Shown here piece after piece: positions 16,176 through 24,403 of a DNA stretch of 64,000 bases. The DNA is taken from assembly GCF_006365315.1 (NCBI RefSeq), contig NZ_CP040968.1:62001-126000 (forward strand), in the 5' to 3' direction. The first letter of the stretch is position 1. Each line of letters opens with the position of its first letter. Source of the DNA: Candidatus Methylopumilus universalis. Its GTDB lineage: Bacteria; Pseudomonadota; Gammaproteobacteria; Burkholderiales; Methylophilaceae. The notes under the pieces are model-generated. The model was given only the letters and a program-made list of their open reading frames with translations. It ran no database searches and was not told the DNA's origin. The translations under genes were made by a program, and so were the position numbers.

Positions 16176-18149
16176 TTATTTAAATTCGTATTCAGCGCTT
16201 ATATATAAACTTCTTCCATTGGCTGGATAGTAAAAATAGTCTGTCTTACTAAAGTTTAGAATACCAGATTGTGCGTATTTTTTATCGAAAATATTTAATC
16301 CAGTTAAATTTATCTTAAATTCATTAATTTTCCACGTGGCTTTGGCATCTAAAGTCAAATACTGAGGCATCTTATCTTTAGTATTTTGAATGTCATCAGC
16401 AAAGTATCTTGAACCAACATAATTTGCCTGAAGAAGATATTTGCCATACTCCTGATTATTCCACCCCAAAATAAATGAGCCAGCCTCTTTAGGGACTGAA
16501 GGAACGAACTTTGAATCTAATGAACCCGACGTAAATCTTGCATCTAGATAACTATAGATAAATTTTACGTCCACACCTTCTGTTATTTTAAAATTTAAAT
16601 TTGTTTCTAAGCCTTGCCTAAGGGTTGGATCGTAATTTGTATTAGCCCCTAATAAACTGTTATAAGCTATTTCATTCGTTAATTCTGTTCTAAACAAAGC
16701 AACACGAGCATCAAAAACATTAGATTTGTATAAAAGACCAATTTCATTATTTTTAGAAATTTGTGCCTTGAGAATATTTCCATAAAATGTGCTGATATAG
16801 TTTTGATCATATCCATAAAGCTCGTCTAAATTTGCAAATCTAAATCCCTGATTATTTTTTACATAGCCACCCCAGTTATCTTTAAAATAATTTAAGCTGA
16901 TTTCATAAGCTTTTTTATTTTGAGATGTTTCTCCTTGAACGTAAGGATTGTATTGCCCATAAGAAGTATAAGCATCTTGATTTGCTTTTTGTTCGTTGTG
17001 ATGTGACCTTAATCCAGAAGTGAGATTCAGGTAACTTGCAAGCCAGGTAGTGTTTTGCAAGTAAATACCATAAGATTTATCTTCCGCAGATTGATTGGCA
17101 TTTCCAAAATTGTTAACATTTAATTTTCCTAAAATATAATCAAATCCAAAAACTGAAGAACTTTTAAGACCGGAAAAATTGTGATCCCATTTAATTCTAG
17201 GGGAGAAAGTATATGTATCAATAACCCTATAAGATTTGGAAGGGAAATCTGGGTTGTCAGATTTAAAACCTTGTCTTGAGACTGAAAATTCAGATGAAAA
17301 CTCAAGGGAATCACTAATTTTAATATTTAATCCGGGTCTAACTTTAAATCCATCTTTTCTTTGAAAATTGTTTTGAAATCGAGCCGCTTTTGGATTTGCA
17401 TTAAAAACACTGCTACTGATTGCGCCAGGAGTACCATTTTCTTGTTGGTATAATGAATAATCAATAAAGGAATCATATCTATCTGAAGATATTCCTACTC
17501 TTCCGGAAATTGCATTTGAAACACTTTGTGAATTTTCACGATAGCCATTTTCTTTAGAAGAACTAATGCCTGAATTATAATAAAACCCCTTATTGCTACC
17601 TGATAAATATGCATCTAATCCAATAAAATCATAGCTCCCCAAAGTTGTTTTTATAGAACTAGAATTTTTGCCAGATTTATTTGTAACAATATTAATAACT
17701 CCACCAGAAGCCTTATCTCCAAATAGAACCCCGCCACTTCCAGGAAGTATTTCTATATGATCAATATTTGATAATGGAATAGATGACCATTGAATGCTGC
17801 TTGAATCTACATTATTTAATCTTTGACCATCAATCAGTATTAAAGTATTTCCAATTGCAGACTCTCCAAATCCCCTCATATCAACAATTGCATCTATACC
17901 TTGATTACCATATTGAGAAGACACTTTTATACCAGCCTGTGATCTTAAAAGATCTGGTATAGACGAGTATGGTGAATTATCAATATCATCTCGGGAGATA
18001 ATTTTAATACTTTGATTGGCATTAAAATCTGTTGAGCTAAATCGATTAGCAGTCACAACGACACCGCTTGGTTTAACAGCAGTTTCAGCAAAAACATTTG
18101 CTGTAAAGAGTTGAGTTACTAATAGACTCGGTAGAATAATTTTTTTCAT
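16176..18149 (-). CDS. btuB: TonB-dependent outer-membrane receptor, BtuB-like
   Basis: A 657-residue receptor expected to import cobalamin across the outer membrane using TonB. It has a signal peptide (1-21), an N-terminal plug (about 28-135: PDLLRSQAGI, MRGFGES, LILIDGQRLNN, IEILPGSGGVLFGDKASGG) and a long barrel ending with the aromatic YEFK. B12 as substrate is inferred from the cobalamin riboswitch in its leader. The start at 18149 has a GGAAA ribosome site and begins the signal peptide. It forms an operon with the BtuM-like gene. Confidence 0.9.
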   Translation of the reverse strand: MKKIILPSLLVTQLFTANVFAETAVKPSGVVVTANRFSSTDFNANQSIKIISRDDIDNSPYSSIPDLLRSQAGIKVSSQYGNQGIDAIVDMRGFGESAIGNTLILIDGQRLNNVDSSSIQWSSIPLSNIDHIEILPGSGGVLFGDKASGGVINIVTNKSGKNSSSIKTTLGSYDFIGLDAYLSGSNKGFYYNSGISSSKENGYRENSQSVSNAISGRVGISSDRYDSFIDYSLYQQENGTPGAISSSVFNANPKAARFQNNFQRKDGFKVRPGLNIKISDSLEFSSEFSVSRQGFKSDNPDFPSKSYRVIDTYTFSPRIKWDHNFSGLKSSSVFGFDYILGKLNVNNFGNANQSAEDKSYGIYLQNTTWLASYLNLTSGLRSHHNEQKANQDAYTSYGQYNPYVQGETSQNKKAYEISLNYFKDNWGGYVKNNQGFRFANLDELYGYDQNYISTFYGNILKAQISKNNEIGLLYKSNVFDARVALFRTELTNEIAYNSLLGANTNYDPTLRQGLETNLNFKITEGVDVKFIYSYLDARFTSGSLDSKFVPSVPKEAGSFILGWNNQEYGKYLLQANYVGSRYFADDIQNTKDKMPQYLTLDAKATWKINEFKINLTGLNIFDKKYAQSGILNFSKTDYFYYPANGRSLYISAEYEFK

Positions 18150-18228
18150 AGTATTTCCAAATAATCATGCAACCCCGCATGAGATTAAAAAATAGAAATA
18201 CCTTAAGGAGAAAATAAATGTGAAAAGT

Positions 18229-18272
18229 ACTCACAAATCAAATACCACTCCCCGTAGTATTTCTGTGTGAGT
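18229..18272 (-). promoter_or_regulatory. Hairpin forming the likely cobalamin riboswitch expression platform
   Basis: Outer stem ACTCACA/TGTGAGT and inner stem AAATACTAC/GTGGTATTT with loop GGGGA, read leftward, just after the riboswitch core. A T-rich stretch follows, so it could act as a weak terminator. The 3' arm can also pair with the btuB start region GGAAATACTATG, giving two exclusive states. Confidence 0.55.
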
Positions 18273-18412
18273 TACTAGGCCGGTCTCCGGACTCGTAAGA
18301 TTTGATTCACGGCCTTCCCGAAATAAATTCAGTGGCATGTATGTATGAATCCACGCTTACTTACCGTTGCGGGGGCAGTATAGGAATTGTTGTTACACTC
18401 ACCTATTTCCCA
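18273..18412 (-). promoter_or_regulatory. Cobalamin (AdoCbl) riboswitch
   Basis: Read leftward the leader holds CTGCCCCCGCAACGGTAA, the B12-box region GCCACTG, then CGGGAAGGC and GAGTCCGGAGACCGGCC, in the order and spacing of the cobalamin riboswitch core. The 5' paired element (GGTGAG) begins near 18401. It controls the btuB-btuM operon and would lower uptake when cobalamin is plentiful. The edges are approximate. Confidence 0.93.
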
Positions 18413-18489
18413 GTTTCAATGTTTTCCTAAATGAAGATAAACCTTAAGAAGACATCACCTAACAACTTGAAAACATCGTAGCACATCTT

Positions 18490-18498
18490 TGCTATACT
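18490..18498 (+). promoter_or_regulatory. Extended -10 promoter of yggX
   Basis: TGCTATACT, an extended -10 element, lies 52 bases upstream of the yggX ATG. TTGAAA occurs at 18467-18472, but the 20-base gap is longer than ideal. Confidence 0.5.
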
Positions 18499-18550
18499 CA
18501 AACTTAACGATTTATAAATTTATTGATTGCAATGCAAAGGATATTTAGTT

Positions 18551-18823
18551 ATGGCAAGAACAGTTAAATGTGTGAAGTTAGGTAAAGAATTAGACGGTTT
18601 AGATTTTCCCCCTTACCCAGGGCCTTTAGGTAAACGTATTTTTGAGAGTGTATCTAAGGAAGCTTGGGCTGGCTGGCTTAAGCACCAAACCATGTTAGTG
18701 AACGAGAACCGATTAAGTTTTGTGGATCCTGCGGCGCGTAAATATTTAACCGAACAAACGGAAGCTTATTTTTTTGGTGACGGCGCGGATAACGCATCGG
18801 GATATGTCCCACCTAAAAGCTAA
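18551..18823 (+). CDS. yggX: Fe(2+)-trafficking / oxidative damage protection protein
   Basis: A 90-residue cytoplasmic YggX family protein. It has the N-terminal [22 protein letters not shown] with the conserved cysteine, then W-x-x-W and the [18 protein letters not shown] segment. In enterics it protects iron-sulfur clusters and helps MutY-linked repair. The ATG at 18551 is preceded by AAAGGA; the frame continues eight codons upstream without a better site. Monocistronic, with a strong terminator 18 bases after the stop codon. Confidence 0.95.
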   Translation: MARTVKCVKLGKELDGLDFPPYPGPLGKRIFESVSKEAWAGWLKHQTMLVNENRLSFVDPAARKYLTEQTEAYFFGDGADNASGYVPPKS

Positions 18824-18840
18824 TTAAAAACGAAGACGAA

Positions 18841-18868
18841 AAAAAACACTTCCGAGGAAGTGTTTTTT
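18841..18868. terminator. Bidirectional terminator between yggX and phoU
   Basis: A 13-base perfect stem (AAAAAACACTTCC / GGAAGTGTTTTTT) with a two-base GA spacer, so the real loop is larger. A/T runs at both ends let it serve both converging genes. Confidence 0.92.
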
Positions 18869-18882
18869 ATTGTGCAAATTGA

Positions 18883-19587
18883 TTATTCAGCAATCGTCTT
18901 TTTAATTTCTTTGATTGTTGAGTGTCTAATGTCAGCACCCTTCACGGCATAAACGATATGTTCTGAAATATTTTTGCAATGATCACCAATGCGTTCGAGC
19001 GCTTTGACTACAACAAGTAACTCTAAAGACACTGAGATAGCTTTTGAATCTTCAAGCATATAGGTGAGAAGCTCTCTAATGGTTGCGCGATACTGATCGT
19101 CTACTGCTTCATCTTTCTTTGCGATCTCAATTGTTTTACTAATATCTAGTCGCGCGAATGAATCTAATACGGTTTTAAGCATCGAATGAACAGCTTCTAC
19201 CATCAGTTTAATTTCACCGATTTTAATTTTTTTAATATTTGGATTTTCGTTAACACGAATAGCTGTGCGAGCAATCTTTGTTGCCTCATCACCAATGCGC
19301 TCTAAGTCTGTGATGGCTTTAAGAATTGTGATGATCATACGAAGGTCGCCTGCTGCAGGCTGCCTTTTCGCAATAATACGAGATGCATCTTCGTCAATTT
19401 CCATTTCAAGGCCGTTGACTTTCTCGTCGATTTTAATCACTTTATTCGCTAGTTCGACATCGTCCTTTTTAAGAGACTCAATAGCAGAAAGAATATTCTC
19501 TTCGACTAAACCGCCCATTTTTAAGACCTTCGCTCGTACCGCTTCTAATTCTAGGTCGTACTCTTTATAACTATGTTCTGAAGCCAT
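18883..19587 (-). CDS. phoU: Phosphate signalling protein PhoU
   Basis: A 234-residue, all-helical protein made of two PhoU repeats. The metal-binding patterns are visible as DLERIGDEATKIA in the first repeat and ALERIGDHCKNISEHIVY in the second. PhoU links the Pst phosphate transporter to the PhoR/PhoB system and limits phosphate uptake. Here it stands alone: no pst or phoBR genes are in the window. rpiA lies upstream in the same direction with an 83-base gap. Confidence 0.97.
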   Translation of the reverse strand: MASEHSYKEYDLELEAVRAKVLKMGGLVEENILSAIESLKKDDVELANKVIKIDEKVNGLEMEIDEDASRIIAKRQPAAGDLRMIITILKAITDLERIGDEATKIARTAIRVNENPNIKKIKIGEIKLMVEAVHSMLKTVLDSFARLDISKTIEIAKKDEAVDDQYRATIRELLTYMLEDSKAISVSLELLVVVKALERIGDHCKNISEHIVYAVKGADIRHSTIKEIKKTIAE

Positions 19588-19669
19588 TTTTAGTAATCCT
19601 TTTAAACTCTTACAATTTCACACCTTATATAATATTACTTATATATGACATTTTTAAGACTTAATAAGC

Positions 19670-20329
19670 TTATTTTTTGATAGTTTTAACCCCGTCTTTT
19701 GTGGCCAATAATAATATATTGGCTGGACGAGCCGCAAATAAACCGTTAGTAACGACTCCTACCATTTGATTGATAGTCGCTTCCATTTCGACAGGGTCTT
19801 TAATGACAAGACCATGAACGTCCAAGATGACGTTCCCATTATCGGTTGTAAAATTTCGTAACTGAGGCTGTCCGCCTAGTTTGGTAAGTTCTCGAGCCAC
19901 ATAGCTTTTAGCCATTGGGAGAACTTCGACAGGTAAAGGGAATTTGCCTAAGACAGGCACATATTTTGTTTCATCACAAATACAAATAAAGGTTTTAGCA
20001 ACTGCCGCCACAATTTTTTCTCGAGTTAAAGCCCCGCCACCACCTTTGAGCATATGCATATGCTCAGTGATTTCATCGGCACCATCGACATAAATATCCA
20101 TACTATTGACACTATTTAAGTCAAAAACCTCTATGCCATGTTTGCGTAAACGATCTGCTGATGCTTCACTACTAGCCACTGCGCCATCAATTTTATGTTT
20201 TACTTTTGCCAACTCATCGATGAAGTAATTAGCAGTAGAGCCAGTACCTACACCAATAATGCCAGACTTCACATATTCGATCGCAGCCTTTGCAACCTGT
20301 TGTTTTAATTCGTCTTGCGTGAATGCCAT
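19670..20329 (-). CDS. rpiA: Ribose-5-phosphate isomerase A
   Basis: A cytoplasmic enzyme interconverting ribose-5-phosphate and ribulose-5-phosphate; in a methylotroph using the ribulose monophosphate cycle it helps regenerate the formaldehyde acceptor. The 219 residues contain [15 protein letters not shown], the DGADEI catalytic motif, [12 protein letters not shown] and the CDETKYV segment. Length and motifs are standard. It is divergent from ilvA, with 83 bases between that hold the promoters for both. Confidence 0.97.
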   Translation of the reverse strand: MAFTQDELKQQVAKAAIEYVKSGIIGVGTGSTANYFIDELAKVKHKIDGAVASSEASADRLRKHGIEVFDLNSVNSMDIYVDGADEITEHMHMLKGGGGALTREKIVAAVAKTFICICDETKYVPVLGKFPLPVEVLPMAKSYVARELTKLGGQPQLRNFTTDNGNVILDVHGLVIKDPVEMEATINQMVGVVTNGLFAARPANILLLATKDGVKTIKK

Positions 20330-20412
20330 TTTTACTTAAACCCTTATATTTTATTTATAATGATGCTTTAACATCTATCATACACGCCAAGGCGACTCTT
20401 GAAAATTAGCAT

Positions 20413-21924
20413 ATGAAGAATGACTACGTAAAACGTATTAATGAGGCGCGAGTATATGACGTGGCAAAGAAAACACCACTCGAATTTCAGACATATCTTT
20501 CAAGCCGTTTTCATAATCAGATTTTTTTAAAGCGGGAAGATTTACAACCTGTCTTTTCATTTAAATTACGCGGCGCCTATAACAAGATGGCGGGCCTATC
20601 TAAACCGCAGCTAGATAAAGGCGTCATCACCGCTTCTGCGGGAAATCATGCGCAAGGCGTTGCGTTAAGCGCACAAAAACTAGGATGTCGCGCTGTAATC
20701 GTCATGCCTACTACAACCCCCCTTATTAAAATTGATGCTGTAAAACATCGAGGTGCTGAAGTAGTGCTATGGGGTGATTCTTATTCTGATGCTTATCAAC
20801 ATGCGCTCGAGATTGAAAAAAAAGAGGGCCTCACTTTTGTGCATCCTTACGATGATCCCGACGTCATCGCGGGACAGGGAACGATTGCTAAAGAAATTTT
20901 AGATGAATATAAAAAACCTATTCATGCCATCTTTTGTTGTGTTGGCGGAGGTGGACTTCTTGCAGGCATGGCAACTTATATCAAAGCGATGCGACCTGAA
21001 ATTAAAGTGATCGGCGTTGAGGCCAAAGACGCAGAAGCTATGAGCTTATCTTTAAAAGCAGGCAAGCGTGTGGTGTTGGATCAGGTAGGCCTCTTTGCTG
21101 ATGGCGCAGCCGTGAAAGAAGTAGGCCAGGTGACCTTTCCACTCTGTCAGGCTTATGTCGATGAAATGATTGTGGTGGATAACGATGCCATTTGTGCCGC
21201 CATTAAAGACGTTTTTGAGGATACGCGCTCTATTCTGGAGCCGGCAGGAGCTTTATCAGTTGCAGGCATGAAAGCTTATATCAAGAAACATAATTTAAAA
21301 GATGAGACTTTGGTAGGCATTGCATCGGGCGCTAATATGAATTTTGATCGTTTACGTTTTGTAGCGGAGCGAGCTGAAATTGGTGAAAAAAGAGAAGCTG
21401 TGCTTGCAGTCACCATACCTGAAACTCCAGGAGCCTTTAAAAACTTTTGTAGGTTATTAGGTCAGAGGAATATTACTGAATTTAATTATCGTTTTTCAGA
21501 TCCTAAAAAAGCGCATATTTATGTGGGTCTTGCAACCAATGATAAGGACGAGCCATCACAGATTAAAGCCATGCTTGATAAGGAGGGCTTGCCTACCATT
21601 GATCTTACAAATAATGAGGTTGCAAAACTTCACTTAAGACACCTGGTCGGTGGACACTCACCTCAAGCTAAGAATGAAATGGTTTTTAGATTTGAGTTTC
21701 CAGAAAAGCCGGGCGCCCTCATGAAATTTTTAGAGACCATGGGACACAATTGGAACATCAGTTTATTTCATTACCGAAATCATGGCGCTGACTTTGGTCG
21801 TGTTTTAGTTGGTATGCAAGTCCCACCCGAAGATGAAATTAATTTTGAAGTCTTTTTGAATCAATTAGGCTACCCCTTCTGGGATGAAACAGATAATCCA
21901 GCCTATAAACTTTTCTTAGGTTAG
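20413..21924 (+). CDS. ilvA: Threonine ammonia-lyase, biosynthetic
   Basis: The enzyme deaminates threonine to 2-oxobutanoate, the first step to isoleucine. The PLP-binding lysine is Lys51 in VFSFKLRGAYNK, the phosphate-binding loop is CCVGGGGLLAG, and two C-terminal ACT-like domains (about 326-400 and 420-503) fit the isoleucine-inhibited, valine-activated biosynthetic form. At 503 residues it is full length. It appears monocistronic, with the beta-propeller gene starting 98 bases downstream. Confidence 0.97.
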   Translation: MKNDYVKRINEARVYDVAKKTPLEFQTYLSSRFHNQIFLKREDLQPVFSFKLRGAYNKMAGLSKPQLDKGVITASAGNHAQGVALSAQKLGCRAVIVMPTTTPLIKIDAVKHRGAEVVLWGDSYSDAYQHALEIEKKEGLTFVHPYDDPDVIAGQGTIAKEILDEYKKPIHAIFCCVGGGGLLAGMATYIKAMRPEIKVIGVEAKDAEAMSLSLKAGKRVVLDQVGLFADGAAVKEVGQVTFPLCQAYVDEMIVVDNDAICAAIKDVFEDTRSILEPAGALSVAGMKAYIKKHNLKDETLVGIASGANMNFDRLRFVAERAEIGEKREAVLAVTIPETPGAFKNFCRLLGQRNITEFNYRFSDPKKAHIYVGLATNDKDEPSQIKAMLDKEGLPTIDLTNNEVAKLHLRHLVGGHSPQAKNEMVFRFEFPEKPGALMKFLETMGHNWNISLFHYRNHGADFGRVLVGMQVPPEDEINFEVFLNQLGYPFWDETDNPAYKLFLG

Positions 21925-22022
21925 TGCTTCCTTATTTTCATGAGGCGTTAAAGGGATAAATCCCCTGGAAGATTGTGAATAAATATTTAATAATTAAAAG
22001 CAAGATATTTTAGGAGAATCAA

Positions 22023-23066
22023 ATGCAGGTTATAAAACCAGTTGTCATATTAGGATTACTTATTTCATCCTTATTAGCAAATGCTGAAGATCGAGGTAGG
22101 GCTTATGTATCTAACCAAGAAGGTGGTGTCAGTATTATTAATTTAAACACCATGGAAACAGAAGGCACAATTGATATTCAAGCAAAAAATCCCCGTGGTA
22201 TTGGCATCACAGAAGATGGCCAGTATTTAATTACTGCAAATAAAGATGACGAGAATTTGTCCGTGATTGATTTAAAAACGAATCAATTTGTGAAACATAT
22301 TTCAGTAGGTAAAAATCCAGAATTTGTTCGCGTATTTAGAGGACAAGTCTTTGTATCAACTGAGCCAGCCTCGACCGGTAAACCACCTGTGGCAGGCAAA
22401 GAAGATGATGATAAAGATGAGCCAAAAATCCCTGCACGTATTGCAGTGGTTGATTTAGCCAAGGGCAAAAAGATTCGAGATATTGTCGGTGGCCCAGAAA
22501 CAGAAGGGATTGAATTTAGTAAAAGTGGTAAAGAAATTATTGTGACGAATGAAGCTGATAACACAATCACAGTCCACAACTTTAGTAATGGTAAATTATT
22601 AAAAACGATTTCAACTAAAAAATACGGAGATCGTCCACGTGGCATCAAAGTAGCGCCCAATGGAAAGTATTACGTCTCCACTCTGGAGTATGGAAATAAT
22701 TTTATTGTCTTAGATAGTCAATTTAAACATCTTAAAACTGTGCCGACAGGTGAATCGCCTTATGGCATTAGTTTTGATCGAGAAGGCAAACGATTATTTG
22801 TCGCATCTTCGAAAGCAAAAACATTAGAAGTATTCGACACCACTAACTTTGAGAAAATTAAAGAAATTCCAACAGGTCGACGTTGTTGGCATTTTAGTTT
22901 TTCACCAGATGAAAAAGACATTTTACTAGCTTGTGGAAAATCTGATGAAGTGCTTGTCATTGATGCAGAAAAATTAGAAGTGACTAAGAGAATTCCTAAT
23001 AAAGAAATTCCATGGGGTATCGTTGTTTATCCTAAAGCTATGGGCAGTTTAGATAGCGTTAAATAA
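22023..23066 (+). CDS. Periplasmic YVTN beta-propeller protein (PQQ-catabolism type)
   Basis: A 347-residue exported protein: signal peptide MQVIKPVVILGLLISSLLANA, then about seven YVTN-type blades (repeats of the kind LSVIDLKTNQ..KHISVGKNPE). It resembles the beta-propeller proteins that accompany PQQ-dependent alcohol dehydrogenase systems. A charged insertion, GKEDDDKDEPK, near residues 124-134 interrupts one blade. An AGGAGAA ribosome site lies eight bases upstream of the ATG. Role as scaffold or electron-transfer accessory is inference; no dehydrogenase gene is nearby. Confidence 0.82.
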   Translation: MQVIKPVVILGLLISSLLANAEDRGRAYVSNQEGGVSIINLNTMETEGTIDIQAKNPRGIGITEDGQYLITANKDDENLSVIDLKTNQFVKHISVGKNPEFVRVFRGQVFVSTEPASTGKPPVAGKEDDDKDEPKIPARIAVVDLAKGKKIRDIVGGPETEGIEFSKSGKEIIVTNEADNTITVHNFSNGKLLKTISTKKYGDRPRGIKVAPNGKYYVSTLEYGNNFIVLDSQFKHLKTVPTGESPYGISFDREGKRLFVASSKAKTLEVFDTTNFEKIKEIPTGRRCWHFSFSPDEKDILLACGKSDEVLVIDAEKLEVTKRIPNKEIPWGIVVYPKAMGSLDSVK

Positions 23067-23084
23067 AAAATAGGTGTTTATTTT

Positions 23085-23110
23085 AAAAGCCCAATATTTA
23101 TTGGGCTTTT
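23085..23110. terminator. Terminator between beta-propeller and EVE genes
   Basis: Stem AAAAGCCCAA / TTGGGCTTTT with a six-base loop, followed by more T. It lies between convergent genes, ending one base before the EVE stop codon, and can work in both directions. Confidence 0.92.
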
Positions 23111-23111
23111 T

Positions 23112-23570
23112 TTATTTCAAATATTTCTCAATAAATTTCCACTCATCTTCTGTCACCGGAGTAATGGAGAGACGATTTCCTTTTTGAAGTATGCGCATAT
23201 TTTCTAGTGCTTTAAACTCTCTTAGTTCTTTTAGACTTAATAAATTTGTTTTTTTAACAAGGGCCACATCTACATTGAGCCAGCGTGGATTTTCAGGTGT
23301 TGATTTAGGGTCAAAATACTTATGACCTTTTTGAAATTGAAAACGATCCGGATAAGCAAGCTTAGTTATCTTTACAACACCGGCAATCCCAGGTACATCA
23401 CAATTGGAGTGATAAAAAAATGCAAGGTCGCCCACCTTCATTAAATCTCGCATAAAGTTTCTTGCTTGATAATTTCTAACACCATACCAATCAATGGTTT
23501 GTTTGGGGAGCTTTGCCAAATCATCGATTGACACATCGGATGGTTCGGATTTCATGAGCCAATAACGCAT
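23112..23570 (-). CDS. EVE domain protein
   Basis: A 152-residue single-domain EVE protein, related to PUA and YTH folds that bind modified nucleic acid bases. Typical features: the YWLMKSEPSDVSIDDL start, the WYGVRNYQARNFM segment, GDLAFFYHSNC and the PGIAGVVKI strand. In proteobacteria this gene commonly sits beside the 6S RNA and zapA, as here. Function is not settled; binding of modified DNA or RNA bases is the likely activity. Confidence 0.93.
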   Translation of the reverse strand: MRYWLMKSEPSDVSIDDLAKLPKQTIDWYGVRNYQARNFMRDLMKVGDLAFFYHSNCDVPGIAGVVKITKLAYPDRFQFQKGHKYFDPKSTPENPRWLNVDVALVKKTNLLSLKELREFKALENMRILQKGNRLSITPVTEDEWKFIEKYLK

Positions 23571-23610
23571 AGTTTTAAATAAAATAAAAGGTGGATAAAA
23601 GAGCTATGTT

Positions 23611-23815
23611 GATTTTCTTAAGTGTTGCCTAGACCAGCATCCTGAACCAAAGGTTCAAGGGGTAAAAGCCTAAGGTGCATTAGGTGCAATCGCCAAGGGT
23701 GTCTTAAAAGAGCACCCAATTTAGATCGCTCACACCGCAACCTGATGAGCTAAAACCGATGCTATAGACTAGTTCAAGGAATTATTAGCCTAAGCAACAC
23801 TTAAAAAAACAAACG
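23611..23815 (-). ncRNA. ssrS: 6S RNA
   Basis: 6S RNA binds the sigma-70 RNA polymerase by mimicking an open promoter. Read leftward, the two ends form a long closing stem (TTAAGTGTTGC with GCAACACTTAA, then further wobble pairs), and the 3' half holds CCTTGAACC/GGTTCAGG as in the E. coli molecule. It lies between zapA and the EVE gene, the conserved location. The strand is set by context and by a good promoter over the zapA end. Ends are approximate. Confidence 0.88.
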
Positions 23816-23837
23816 TGCTCATCGCAATGTTTAGTAA

Positions 23838-23866
23838 AGAATAGGCAGATCTTTAGTTTTGTGCAA
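23838..23866 (-). promoter_or_regulatory. Sigma-70 promoter of 6S RNA
   Basis: Read leftward: TTGCAC, exactly 17 bases, TATTCT. The -35 lies inside the end of zapA. The start would fall near 23831, about 15 bases before the closing stem of 6S RNA. Confidence 0.7.
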
Positions 23867-24146
23867 GCACTTCGTCGATTTGATGTTCAATCGATGAAAT
23901 TTTATGGCGGAATTGAGATAAGCCTTCACCGTCGGAAGTGTTTGAATTGATAAGTTCATTGGTGATATTAAGCGCTGCCATGATGATGATGCGATCAATT
24001 CCTACAATAGAGCCTTGAGATTGAATGAGATCAATTTTCTGATTTAAATATTGGACAGAATCTAACAGACTTTTTTCTTGGCCTTCAGGACATGCAACGA
24101 TGAATTCGCGTGCCATGATAGTGACAGTAATATTTTTTGAGCTCAT
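23853..24146 (-). CDS. zapA: Cell division protein ZapA
   Basis: A 97-residue ZapA family protein that bundles FtsZ filaments at the division site. The N-terminal domain has VTIMAREFIVACPEGQEKSLLDSVQYLN and the C-terminal part is a coiled coil for dimer and tetramer formation. Its ATG overlaps the stop codon of the ZapB-like gene by four bases, so the pair is translationally coupled. The 6S RNA gene follows it. Confidence 0.93.
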   Translation of the reverse strand: MSSKNITVTIMAREFIVACPEGQEKSLLDSVQYLNQKIDLIQSQGSIVGIDRIIIMAALNITNELINSNTSDGEGLSQFRHKISSIEHQIDEVLAQN

Positions 24147-24343
24147 CGATTTTCTTCAGGAAGTTTTTTCATCATTTTTTCAAGACGAAGACTTGCTTCT
24201 TTCATATTGGACTGAAGTTTTATAAGTGTTGCTTCAGTCGATGCGAGCCGAGTCTCGAGCCCCTTATTTTTTCCCTGAGCAGATTCAATTAAGCTGATGA
24301 GCTGCTTAATTTTTTTCTCTAGTGCGATGAGTTGTGCTTCCAT
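24143..24343 (-). CDS. ZapB-like short coiled-coil protein
   Basis: A 66-residue protein that is almost entirely coiled coil (MEAQLIALEKKIKQLISLIE...). It matches the small TIGR02449/ZapB-like proteins encoded directly before zapA. I place the start at 24343, since residues before it (frame open to 24379) are not helical and family members begin near MEAQL. The role is probably to link ZapA-FtsZ structures at midcell; this is inferred from gene position. Confidence 0.75.
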   Translation of the reverse strand: MEAQLIALEKKIKQLISLIESAQGKNKGLETRLASTEATLIKLQSNMKEASLRLEKMMKKLPEENR

Positions 24344-24403
24344 ACCTTCACTATAGTTTAAAGAATTGAAGTGCGTCAATAGCGACTAAATAAATTAAAT
24401 GCA

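Noticed and set aside
23611-23815. 6S RNA on the plus strand
   Set aside because: The hairpin CCTGAACC/GGTTCAAGG is nearly palindromic and looks similar on both strands, but the conserved zapA-ssrS order and the TTGCAC-17-TATTCT promoter favour the minus strand.
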